Assembly: GCA_934667125.1 (NCBI GenBank) | Contig: CAKULF010000002.1 | Span: 186,001-250,000, forward strand | DNA: 64,000 bases | Origin: an uncultured Candidatus Melainabacteria bacterium | GTDB taxonomy: Bacteria; Cyanobacteriota; Vampirovibrionia; Gastranaerophilales; Gastranaerophilaceae | Direction: 5' to 3' | Part shown: positions 13,799 to 21,227 of the stretch, in pieces | Layout of the letters: the number at the start of each line of letters is the position of its first letter | Position numbering within the stretch: position 1 is the stretch's first letter | The notes under the pieces: model-generated | What the model saw: only the letters and a program-made list of their open reading frames with translations | The model's database searches: none | Told to the model about the DNA's origin: nothing | Position numbers and translations under genes: made by a program

Positions 13799-14497
13799 AT
13801 GAGGAAAAAATTAGCTTTTACGATGATAGAATTACTTGTTGTTACAATAACGATTTTTGCCTGTATTAAGCTTGCAGTCAATATTACAGACAGCTTTTCC
13901 AAAAAAGATAAAACAGTTAATATCCTAAAAGACCTTCAAGCAACAATTTCAAAATCAATCCTTTTCAATGAATCAACCGATAATAGCGTCGCTAGTTGGT
14001 TATGGCGAGGTGATAGCTATAATGTTGCTTATGGAATTTTAACAAAATATCTTCTTGTGGATTATCCTGACGCTGTTAATTGTTCCAATCCTCTAAATTG
14101 CGTTGGGGGATATTCTTCTATGGACGGTGAGGATTACACCAATTTCAGACAGGAAGATGAATATGCAAGATTTTTAATCAACAAAGAAAAAATCCATATC
14201 GCCCTTAAGACAGTTGATCCTTGCGAAAAAAATCAAAACACTTTGTGCGCAATTGTTGTCGTAGATATAAATAACAAGGATTTACCGAACAAATTAGGTT
14301 ATGATGTATTTTTATTTGGGGTTTATTCTCTTGGCGGATTTATGCCCTATGGCTATAATTTAGATAAAGATGAGGTTGAAAAAAATTGTTCACCTGATTC
14401 AAATGGCGAAACTTGTGCTGCAAAAATCATGCGTGACGGTTGGCAAATGAGAACAATTAAACCAAATGTTTATCCTATGTATGAAATTAAAAAATAG
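13799..14497 (+). CDS. prepilin-like protein
   Basis: 232 aa with a type IV pilin-like start: MRKKLA then FTMIELLVVTITIFACIKLA. Glu at mature position 5 is present, but the residue before the cleavage site is Ala6 where Gly is usual, so processing may be slow or absent. The rest is globular with paired cysteines (CSNPLNC near 100, CEKNQNTLC near 141, CSPDSNGETC near 199) that could form disulphides outside the membrane. Probably a minor pilin or pseudopilin. There is no clear Shine-Dalgarno apart from a weak GGTAAT next to the ATG. Confidence 0.8.
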   Translation: MRKKLAFTMIELLVVTITIFACIKLAVNITDSFSKKDKTVNILKDLQATISKSILFNESTDNSVASWLWRGDSYNVAYGILTKYLLVDYPDAVNCSNPLNCVGGYSSMDGEDYTNFRQEDEYARFLINKEKIHIALKTVDPCEKNQNTLCAIVVVDINNKDLPNKLGYDVFLFGVYSLGGFMPYGYNLDKDEVEKNCSPDSNGETCAAKIMRDGWQMRTIKPNVYPMYEIKK

Positions 14498-14559
14498 CAA
14501 TTTTTATTTGAAAAAATACTTTATATATACAGGATATTAAAAAGTATTATAATAGAATT

Positions 14560-14733
14560 ATGAAAAGCAAAAAATTAGTTTCAATTAAAGAAAAGCAAGC
14601 TGAAAGAAAAATCAAAGAAAAAGCTCAAAAAAACTTTGATGAATTATCTAAAGCTGTTCAAAATCCTATTCAGGCAAAGCTTTTGGCTTTTCAAAAAACC
14701 AAAAAAGAAATAAATCCAAAAGACTTATTATAA
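14560..14733 (+). CDS. 57-aa charged helical protein, translationally coupled
   Basis: ATG to TAA with 57 codons. The stop overlaps the next ATG as TAATG, a coupling arrangement. The protein is very basic and helical (MKSKKLVSIKEKQAERKIKE at the start, QAKLLAFQKTKKE later). No family recognised. Its stop overlap and the matching Lys-rich style of the next protein support a real gene and a joint role. Confidence 0.65.
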   Translation: MKSKKLVSIKEKQAERKIKEKAQKNFDELSKAVQNPIQAKLLAFQKTKKEINPKDLL

Positions 14734-15218
14734 TGCAAAATATTAAAAGTATCCTTTTTTTATATTTAACACCTCGCCAAAAATCCCAACTTTTGGGAAC
14801 TTTAAAGGCATATAATTTAAAATTTAAAGATTTATCAAGCCTTGATCTTGTTGATAAATTTATGGAAGATGAAAAATATTATCTTGATATTTCTCAACCC
14901 CATTTTGAATTTGTTAAAGATTATCTTGAGGATGATAAATTTTTAAATGAATTGAAAAAATATTTTGATTTTTTAAAATATGAAGAAGAGCAAAAAGCCT
15001 ATTTTCAACCTTATATCGACAAGCAAAAAGAGCTTGCAAAGCAAATGAGAAAAAAGGCTCAAGAGTATAAGATGTCTAAATTAAAACCAACCAAAAAACA
15101 GCTCTATTACTATGACAGGCTGGTTAAGAACCATAATTTAGAAAAAAAAGACACAACAACAGCAAGCAGATTAGACTTAAAAAATTGGATAACAGAAATA
15201 TTAAATGAATTTAGTTAA
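14733..15218 (+). CDS. 161-aa unknown helical protein
   Basis: Mostly alpha-helical and charged, with the basic segment KQKELAKQMRKKAQEYKMSK near residues 98-117. The C-terminal part, PTKKQLYYYDRLVKNHN.., resembles short P-T-x-K-Q-x-x-Y-x-x-L modules found in small helical proteins, followed by SRLDLKNWITEIL. No catalytic motif is seen and the function is unknown. It is coupled to the 57-aa gene upstream and overlaps prmC by 14 nt, so the run 14560-16283 is probably one operon around translation and ribosome factors. Confidence 0.75.
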   Translation: MQNIKSILFLYLTPRQKSQLLGTLKAYNLKFKDLSSLDLVDKFMEDEKYYLDISQPHFEFVKDYLEDDKFLNELKKYFDFLKYEEEQKAYFQPYIDKQKELAKQMRKKAQEYKMSKLKPTKKQLYYYDRLVKNHNLEKKDTTTASRLDLKNWITEILNEFS

Positions 15219-16044
15219 AAAAATAGAAGAAATATTAAAAAACGGCGGAATTGAAGAATATAAGCAAGAAGCAGACTTGATTATTCAAGAAATTTCAGGA
15301 CTTGATAAGGCAAAATTATTGATTTGTGATGATATTCCAAATGCCGATAAAATTGAAGAAATTGCTAAAAAAAGAGCAACATCAAAAGCCCCAATACAGC
15401 ATATTTTGGGCTATAGCTATTTTATGGGCGAAAAATATATCGTAAATAAAAACGTTTTAATTCCTCGAGATGAAACCGAAATTCTTGTTTTAAAATGTTT
15501 TGAATTATTGCAAAATAAAACCGAAAAAATCCATATTTTGGATATCGGGCTTGGAAGCGGTTGCATTTCTTGCGCTTTGGCTAAAAAATTAAAAGACAAA
15601 GATATTGAAATTTTAGGGGTTGATATAAGCCTTGAAGCGCTTGAAGTCGCAATAGAAAACATTAATAAGCTTGATTTAGTTAGAAAAGTGATAATAAGAA
15701 AATCTGACCTTTTTTCAAAAATAAGAGATATTGAAAAGTTCGATTTAATTGTTTCAAATCCGCCATATATCCCTAAAAAAGAGGAAAACAATCTTCAAAA
15801 AGAAGTTAGGGATTTTGAGCCGAAAGAAGCGCTATACGCAGCTGATGAGGATGGAATTGAGTTTTATAAAAAAATAATAGCAACTGCGCCAAATTTCCTC
15901 AAAAAAGAGGGCTATTTAGCCTTTGAACTTGGAATTGAACAATATAAAAAAGTTCAAGAACTTATGGAAAAAGATTTTGAAGATATCAAGATATACAAGG
16001 ATTTAGCAGGAATTGAAAGAGTAATCACAGGTAAAATAAAATGA
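15205..16044 (+). CDS. prmC: release factor glutamine N5-methyltransferase
   Basis: 279 aa, standard length. There is an N-terminal helical domain, then PIQHILGYSYFMG (about 64-76), the SAM-binding glycine loop DIGLGSGC (about 113-120) and the diagnostic NPPYIP (about 185-190), which contacts the glutamine of the GGQ motif in RF1/RF2. It methylates that glutamine and so improves translation termination. It overlaps the gene before by 14 nt and rqcP after by 4 nt. Confidence 0.95.
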   Translation: MNLVKKIEEILKNGGIEEYKQEADLIIQEISGLDKAKLLICDDIPNADKIEEIAKKRATSKAPIQHILGYSYFMGEKYIVNKNVLIPRDETEILVLKCFELLQNKTEKIHILDIGLGSGCISCALAKKLKDKDIEILGVDISLEALEVAIENINKLDLVRKVIIRKSDLFSKIRDIEKFDLIVSNPPYIPKKEENNLQKEVRDFEPKEALYAADEDGIEFYKKIIATAPNFLKKEGYLAFELGIEQYKKVQELMEKDFEDIKIYKDLAGIERVITGKIK

Positions 16045-16283
16045 GATTAGACAAATTTTTAAAAGTTTCAAGATTAATAAAAAGAAGAACCGTTGCAAAC
16101 GAAGTCTGCGACAGCGCAAGAGTTTTCGTGAATAATAACCCTGCAAAGCCTGCTAAACAGCTTAAAGAGGGCGATATTATCACAATTGAATATAAAAATA
16201 TGACAAAAAATTATAAAGTTTTAACTATTCCAACAACGAACGTCCCCGTTCAAGAAGCGGCGAGCCTTTATCAAGAGCTTTAG
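16041..16283 (+). CDS. rqcP: S4-domain RNA-binding protein, RqcP/YabO-like
   Basis: 80 aa, a single S4 domain: MRLDKFLKVSRLIKRRTVA at the start, VNNNPAKPAKQLKEGDIITI in the middle. Length and start match RqcP (Bacillus YabO), which binds stalled 50S subunits and helps RqcH add alanine tails in ribosome-associated quality control; the related Hsp15 is longer. No rqcH in the window. It overlaps prmC by 4 nt (ATGA) and its stop overlaps the convergent gene's stop by 4 nt. Confidence 0.88.
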   Translation: MRLDKFLKVSRLIKRRTVANEVCDSARVFVNNNPAKPAKQLKEGDIITIEYKNMTKNYKVLTIPTTNVPVQEAASLYQEL

Positions 16284-16678
16284 TTATGATACATATAAAC
16301 TTCAGAATGTGATGAAGAATTTTCGTCTTGAGTTGAACATTGTTGATATTGCTTAACTGTAGCGTCTTTTTTGGATTTTAAAGTTACAGTATAACAATTT
16401 TTGTCTTTTGAAAGTTCATATTTATAATCATATTTTTTATTTAGCTTAACTTCGCTGATATCAGAGGGATAGTAGCCGTTTTCTTGCTTATATTTATCAA
16501 CATATTCAGCTATAGGGTTAATTTCTTTAATTTCATTATTCTTGGGCATTTTAAAACCATAATTTGCAAAGCTCACAAGCCCCATAATTGCCCCAATTAT
16601 TAGGAAAAATTGAATTAAAAACAATATACCCAAAACCATTAAAAATATTTTTCCTACGTTTAAAAATCTTTCTTTCAT
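16280..16678 (-). CDS. membrane-anchored pilin-like small protein
   Basis: 132 aa. A short basic start (MKERFLNVGK) is followed by a hydrophobic segment at residues 10-37, then an exported domain with AEYVDKYKQENGYYPSDIS near 57-75. That Y-K-x-x-N-G-x-Y-P pattern is typical of type II secretion pseudopilin and pilin globular domains, although the N-terminus lacks a prepilin peptidase site. Two cysteines (about 93 and 113) could pair. The ribosome site AAGG lies inside a hairpin immediately upstream. Function unknown; possibly a pilin-derived envelope protein. Confidence 0.75.
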   Translation of the reverse strand: MKERFLNVGKIFLMVLGILFLIQFFLIIGAIMGLVSFANYGFKMPKNNEIKEINPIAEYVDKYKQENGYYPSDISEVKLNKKYDYKYELSKDKNCYTVTLKSKKDATVKQYQQCSTQDENSSSHSEVYMYHN

Positions 16679-16709
16679 AAAAAAATTACCTTATAGACTA
16701 CAAGGTAAT
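16679..16709 (-). terminator. terminator-like hairpin containing the RBS of the next gene
   Basis: On the minus strand ATTACCTT pairs with AAGGTAAT (16702-16709 and 16685-16692, 9-nt loop), followed by a run of six T and then directly by the ATG of the gene at 16280-16678. It looks like the terminator of the 91-aa gene upstream. It also contains the only candidate ribosome site (AAGG) of the gene that follows, so it could act as an attenuator or RBS mask. Confidence 0.6.
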
Positions 16710-16747
16710 TATACATTTTTTTATAAATTTTTCAATTAGCATTTAGT

Positions 16748-17023
16748 TTAAATATTCATATCGAACCGATGAACGTTTGTATCAGCCGCTTTCATATTCA
16801 TCCCAACAATCATTGATTGACGAGAATACATATTAATTTCATGAGCAACATTTCCGTTAAATACATCTTCATTATCAGCAATATAGCTTGTCATAGAATC
16901 AAAAATATTGCTAACTGTTTCATTGATATTAACGCTTGGCTCTTTAATTTTAGGTTGAACAGGAGCATTTTTAGGCGCAACATTCATCCCGAATGGTTTT
17001 AAGAAACTAAAATTTTCTGCCAT
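16748..17023 (-). CDS. 91-aa unknown protein
   Basis: Starts MAENFSFLKPFGMNVAPKNA, then a Pro/Lys linker, and a second half with NVAHEINMYSRQSMIVGMNMKAAD. Rich in Met and Asn, no membrane segment, no cysteine. No family recognised. A strong ribosome site AAAGGAG precedes the ATG and a terminator-like hairpin follows, so it is probably well expressed as a single gene or the first of two. Confidence 0.75.
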   Translation of the reverse strand: MAENFSFLKPFGMNVAPKNAPVQPKIKEPSVNINETVSNIFDSMTSYIADNEDVFNGNVAHEINMYSRQSMIVGMNMKAADTNVHRFDMNI

Positions 17024-17124
17024 AATTTTCTCCTTTATTGTTCGACCTTAATTTTATATACGACACGATTTCATATTTTCTTTAATGTTTTTTGGTCAAA
17101 TGTAAAGAAGTGTTAAATTAAATT

Positions 17125-18351
17125 TTATTCATATCTTAAAGCATCAATCGGATTTAATAAAGAGGCCTTATAGGCAGGATAATACCCAAAACCAATTCCA
17201 ACAAGCCCAGAAAAGCCGAAAGACAATAATATTGGGAAGATTGATATTACAATTGAAGTTTTAAAAATTGCGCCGATTAAAAGAGCGATAATAATCCCTG
17301 ATATTACCCCGATTAATCCGCCCAACAAGGACAATACAAGCGCTTCAATCAAAAATTGTTCTCTAATATCCTTTGCCCTTGCCCCTATTGCCATTCTAAT
17401 TCCAATTTCTTTTGTTCTTTCAGTAACCGAAACAAGCATAATATTCATAATTCCAATACCGCCCACAAGCAAGGATACAGAAGCGATTGAAGCTAATAAT
17501 ATTGCAAAAGTTTGAACAGTTGATTTCATTTTTTCTTGAAATTCTGCAGAATTTCTAATTTCAAAATCATTTTCTTGAGTTTTACCTAAATTGTGACGTT
17601 GGCGCAAGATTTCTGTAATATCTTGTTGTGCTATAGTAGCGTCATCAACAGATGTTGCTTTAGCCAAAATTTGATTAACCGACCCCGGAAAATCCGTTCC
17701 AAAAACCTTTCTTTGCGCTGTTGTTATTGGAATAAAAATTATATCATCTTGATCCATAGGACCCATCTGTCCTTTGGATTTCAGCGTTCCAATCACCTTA
17801 AAAGGAATATTTCCAACCCTTATTGTTTTTCCAATTGAATTAACATCTCCAAAAAGCTCTGTTTCAATTGTTGAGCCGATTATAGCAACTTTTGCTGCGT
17901 TTCTGTCGTCCTCAGGATTAAACGGGCGACCCATATTTATTTCATAGTTTTTTACATATAAATAAGCGCTTGTTATGCCATAGACTGTTGTTTGCCAGTT
18001 TTGATTTCCATACATAACTTGTTTAGAGGAGCTTAAAACAGGCGCTACTTCTTCAATTCCCCTTGCTTGCCTTTTAATGGCATAGGAATCTTTTAAGCTT
18101 AAAGTCGGTTTTGTACCCATCCCAAGCGAAACTCCGCCCGATTTTGCCGTTGCAGAGCGGATAGTCAAAAGGTTTGAGCCCATAGATTCCATATTTTCCT
18201 GAACTTTTTTATTTGCCCCAGAACCAATCGCAAGCATAATAATAACAGCGCTTACCCCGATAATAATCCCAAGAGAAGTCAATATCGAGCGCATTTTATT
18301 AATTTTAAGAGAATTTAGTGCAATATTTAAAGTGGACTTAAAATCTATCAT
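17125..18351 (-). CDS. MacB/FtsX-type ABC transporter permease
   Basis: 408 aa. One membrane helix at residues 21-45 (ILTSLGIIIGVSAVIIMLAIG), a large periplasmic MacB_PCD domain (about 50-270) and three helices in the C-terminal FtsX domain (about 285-400) with VTERTKEIGIRMAIGARAKDI, the coupling element typical of the family. It lacks the ATPase domain that MacB of E. coli carries. The partner ATPase is encoded at 19350-20066. With the adaptor (20076-21227) and TolC protein (21228-22832) it should form a tripartite mechanotransmission pump for peptides, lipids or macrolides. An unrelated gene separates it from the ATPase. Confidence 0.92.
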   Translation of the reverse strand: MIDFKSTLNIALNSLKINKMRSILTSLGIIIGVSAVIIMLAIGSGANKKVQENMESMGSNLLTIRSATAKSGGVSLGMGTKPTLSLKDSYAIKRQARGIEEVAPVLSSSKQVMYGNQNWQTTVYGITSAYLYVKNYEINMGRPFNPEDDRNAAKVAIIGSTIETELFGDVNSIGKTIRVGNIPFKVIGTLKSKGQMGPMDQDDIIFIPITTAQRKVFGTDFPGSVNQILAKATSVDDATIAQQDITEILRQRHNLGKTQENDFEIRNSAEFQEKMKSTVQTFAILLASIASVSLLVGGIGIMNIMLVSVTERTKEIGIRMAIGARAKDIREQFLIEALVLSLLGGLIGVISGIIIALLIGAIFKTSIVISIFPILLSFGFSGLVGIGFGYYPAYKASLLNPIDALRYE

Positions 18352-18416
18352 ATCAATAATTTTACTAAATATCAGCCCAAAAATCGACCAAAAACCAAAT
18401 AAATAACCTAATTAAA

Positions 18417-19286
18417 CTATTTTATCGGTATTAAAGAGGAAATTGTATTAGAAAAAGCTTCTTGAGCTTCGCTAGCGTCAAGCATTTCAGCCAATTCCCA
18501 TTTATTTGTTTTTGTATTAAATGTGTAATGTTCAACTTTATCAGCATCATCTTCGTTAACTTCAAAATAATGACATCTTTGTGGGTCTTTTTTATCAAAA
18601 ATTAAAAATATTTCAGTATCTTTTTCGCTATTTTCTATGCCTTTGCCCAAAATAACCGTTCTTAAACCGTTTGGATAGAATGTTATTTCTTTATATGAAT
18701 TATCATCCGGATAACGTTGAATTGCGCTCCAAGGTTTTTCACCTTGTGAAACGGTTATGGATTTTATTCCATTATCATCTATATAAGTTCTTGTTATATG
18801 ACACATATCATCAAAATTATACGTCTGAACGGCTTTTAATGGGTCATTTGGATAGGATATATCAATTCTTGATGGCAAATTATATTCATCTAAATCGCCG
18901 AATTTCAATAATCCGTCACGCCCGTCTTGCGTTAAATTTTTAACTCTAACATAGCCCTTAAAATCTTGCTTTTGACCAAGTTTAATAAAGCTTCTTAACT
19001 TTTTAACATCTGTTTTTGATTGTTTTTCAATCCCACCAATTTCTTCATCCATTTTTTGATAAAGAAAACTTATAAAATTTGACAAATCATCATCTGTATA
19101 ATGTTTTGAAGTTAATATCGGATTTGTTTTAAATAAACCCGCAAAAGAAGGGTTTTGCGCCTTTTTAGACGAAACAAAAACATCATTTTCTTGTTTTGAA
19201 ATTGGACTTATTGGATTTTTAGAATAATTATTGGTTTTTAAATTGCTTTTAGAAGCAAAACTAACGGGTGAAACTTTCATTGGCAT
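18417..19286 (-). CDS. unknown protein inserted in the efflux operon
   Basis: 289 aa. A low-complexity N-terminus rich in Ser, Asn and Lys (MPMKVSPVSFASKSNLKTNN) contains two Ser-Phe-Ala motifs (residues 8-10 and 47-49). A folded part from about residue 60 has many beta-like segments ending in charged Asp/Tyr motifs (GYVRVKN, YNFDDMCH, EITFYPNG), which look like repeating strands. No signal peptide or membrane segment. Not recognised. It lies between the transporter ATPase and permease genes with 63 and 65 nt gaps on the same strand, so co-expression with the pump is likely. Confidence 0.75.
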   Translation of the reverse strand: MPMKVSPVSFASKSNLKTNNYSKNPISPISKQENDVFVSSKKAQNPSFAGLFKTNPILTSKHYTDDDLSNFISFLYQKMDEEIGGIEKQSKTDVKKLRSFIKLGQKQDFKGYVRVKNLTQDGRDGLLKFGDLDEYNLPSRIDISYPNDPLKAVQTYNFDDMCHITRTYIDDNGIKSITVSQGEKPWSAIQRYPDDNSYKEITFYPNGLRTVILGKGIENSEKDTEIFLIFDKKDPQRCHYFEVNEDDADKVEHYTFNTKTNKWELAEMLDASEAQEAFSNTISSLIPIK

Positions 19287-19349
19287 TTTCCTTATCTATT
19301 GTAAGAATAAACTAAACCAAACCCGATTTAAAGTAAAATTTTATTAAGT

Positions 19350-20066
19350 TTAGGTTTCTCTCGTTCGTTGTTTTAGCCAATCTTCTTTCAATAAATCAGA
19401 AACGATTTTTCCATCCTTAAATTTAATTATTCTTTTGGTATATTCCGCTATATCAGGCTCATGCGTTACAAGCACAACGGTTTTATTATATTTTTCATTC
19501 AAATTCACAAAAAATTCCATCACATCAATACTTGTTTTAGTGTCAAGGTTTCCTGTAGGTTCATCCGCTAAAATCAAAGGTGCATCATTAACTATGGCTC
19601 TTGCTATTGCAACCCTTTGTTGCTGACCGCCCGACATTTGAGATGGAAGATTGTTTTCCTTGTTTTCTAAACCCACAATTTTTAGAGCCGCACTTGCTTT
19701 TTCATATCTTGTTTTTTCGTCAATTCCCTTATATATCATAGGCAAACACACGTTATCAATCGCCGTTGTTCTTGAAATCAGGTTAAATCCTTGAAAAACA
19801 AAGCCGATTTTGTTGTTTCTGATGTCTGATAATTGTTCGCTATTCAAGCTGAACACATCAACCCCATCAAGGTAATATTCGCCGCTTGTGGGCTTATCAA
19901 GCGTTCCTAGCATATTCATACAGGTTGATTTTCCTGAACCGCTTGTTCCCATAATCGCAACAAATTCACCTTGCTCAATACTGAAACTCACGCCATTCAA
20001 GGCATAGAACGTTTCGTCGCCCATTTGATATGTTCTTATTATATTTTTTACTTCAATTAATGCCAT
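19350..20066 (-). CDS. ABC transporter ATPase, MacB/LolD type
   Basis: 238 aa. Walker A GTSGSGKST (about 40-48), Q-loop FVFQGFNLI, signature MSGGQQQRVAIARA (about 143-156), Walker B LILADEPTGNLD and the switch His in VTHEPD. This group hydrolyses ATP in the cytoplasm to move MacB/LolCE-type permeases. It overlaps neither neighbour but has only 9 nt to the adaptor gene, so the operon reads tolC-like, adaptor, ATPase, unknown, permease. Confidence 0.95.
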   Translation of the reverse strand: MALIEVKNIIRTYQMGDETFYALNGVSFSIEQGEFVAIMGTSGSGKSTCMNMLGTLDKPTSGEYYLDGVDVFSLNSEQLSDIRNNKIGFVFQGFNLISRTTAIDNVCLPMIYKGIDEKTRYEKASAALKIVGLENKENNLPSQMSGGQQQRVAIARAIVNDAPLILADEPTGNLDTKTSIDVMEFFVNLNEKYNKTVVLVTHEPDIAEYTKRIIKFKDGKIVSDLLKEDWLKQRTRET

Positions 20067-20075
20067 ATTTTTCTT

Positions 20076-21227
20076 CTACATTGGTGGAGGAGTGTCTTTT
20101 TTCTTGTTTTTAGAGTCTTTTGAACCGACTACAACCTTATCTCCGACTTTTAATTCATCTGAAATAATTTGAGTTTTATTATCATCAGATACCCCTGTTT
20201 TAATGTTATATCTTTTTAAACCTGTTGAAGTTTGAACCCAAAGCCCTTGAGACTCGTATTTTTGCTTATTATCAGCAGGTGTAAATTTTAAAGCCTTGTT
20301 ATCAATAGCTAAAACGTCTTTTGCTTCGTTAACTATAATTGAAACATTGGCGCTCATCCCAGGGATAGCCAATTGTTCAGAGTTATCCACAGAAACAATT
20401 ACGGTATATGTTACAACATTGTTTGTGGTTGTTGAAGCAAGACGAACTTGGGTAACTTTTCCCTCAAAAACTCTATCTTGATAGCCATCTAGTGTATATT
20501 CAGCGTTTTGACCGACTTTAATTTTTCCGATATCCGCTTCAGATACGCTTGTTTCAATTTGCATTTTTGTTAAATCTTTAGCCACTTCAAACAAAGTCGG
20601 TGTATTAAAGCTTGCTGCAACGGTTTGACCAACATCAACTTCTTTTGAAATAACCGTACCGTCAACCGGAGAAGTGATTTTTGAATATCTTAAATTGGTT
20701 AAATTATTGTTCAATGTTGCGCTCGTTGCGCTAACTTCAGCGCTTGCAGCCGATACTTCCGCTTTTGCGGCTAAATAATTTGATAAAGCAAGCTCAACAT
20801 CATCTCTTGAAACATAATTCTTTTGATAAAGATGTTTGTATCTTTCATAATTATTTTTCTTATATGCTAATGTCGCTTTGGCTTTGGCTAAAGCCGCTTT
20901 TGCGTTATTTAACTTAGCAGAAGACTGATCAACATTTGCTTGAAACAAACTCGGGTCTAATTCAGCTAAAAGCTGTCCTTTTTTAACGACCGAATTATAA
21001 TCAACATATATTTTTGCAACAGTTCCTGATACTTGAGTACCAACTTCAATCGTGTTAATCGGCTTAATTGTGCCGGAAGCTTCAACATATTGAGTTATAG
21101 TTTCCAGTTCAAGCGGTTTAGTTACATATTTTGCTGTTTTTCCTTTCAAAATTGAACTTAAGAAAAGAAAAACAACAATCGAAACAATTAAACCAATTAT
21201 CAAATATCTTGTTTTAATGTTTTTCAT
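20076..21227 (-). CDS. MacA-like periplasmic adaptor (HlyD family)
   Basis: 383 aa. An N-terminal membrane anchor (residues 8-26, LIIGLIVSIVVFLFLSSIL), a split lipoyl domain (VEASGTIKPINTIEVGTQVS and later SPVDGTVISKEVDVGQTV), an alpha-hairpin of about 70 residues rich in Ala/Lys/Asn, a beta-barrel and a membrane-proximal domain. The tail is charged and Pro-rich. It links the inner-membrane ABC transporter to the outer-membrane channel. It starts 1 nt from the TolC gene's stop, so translation is probably coupled. Confidence 0.93.
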   Translation of the reverse strand: MKNIKTRYLIIGLIVSIVVFLFLSSILKGKTAKYVTKPLELETITQYVEASGTIKPINTIEVGTQVSGTVAKIYVDYNSVVKKGQLLAELDPSLFQANVDQSSAKLNNAKAALAKAKATLAYKKNNYERYKHLYQKNYVSRDDVELALSNYLAAKAEVSAASAEVSATSATLNNNLTNLRYSKITSPVDGTVISKEVDVGQTVAASFNTPTLFEVAKDLTKMQIETSVSEADIGKIKVGQNAEYTLDGYQDRVFEGKVTQVRLASTTTNNVVTYTVIVSVDNSEQLAIPGMSANVSIIVNEAKDVLAIDNKALKFTPADNKQKYESQGLWVQTSTGLKRYNIKTGVSDDNKTQIISDELKVGDKVVVGSKDSKNKKKDTPPPM

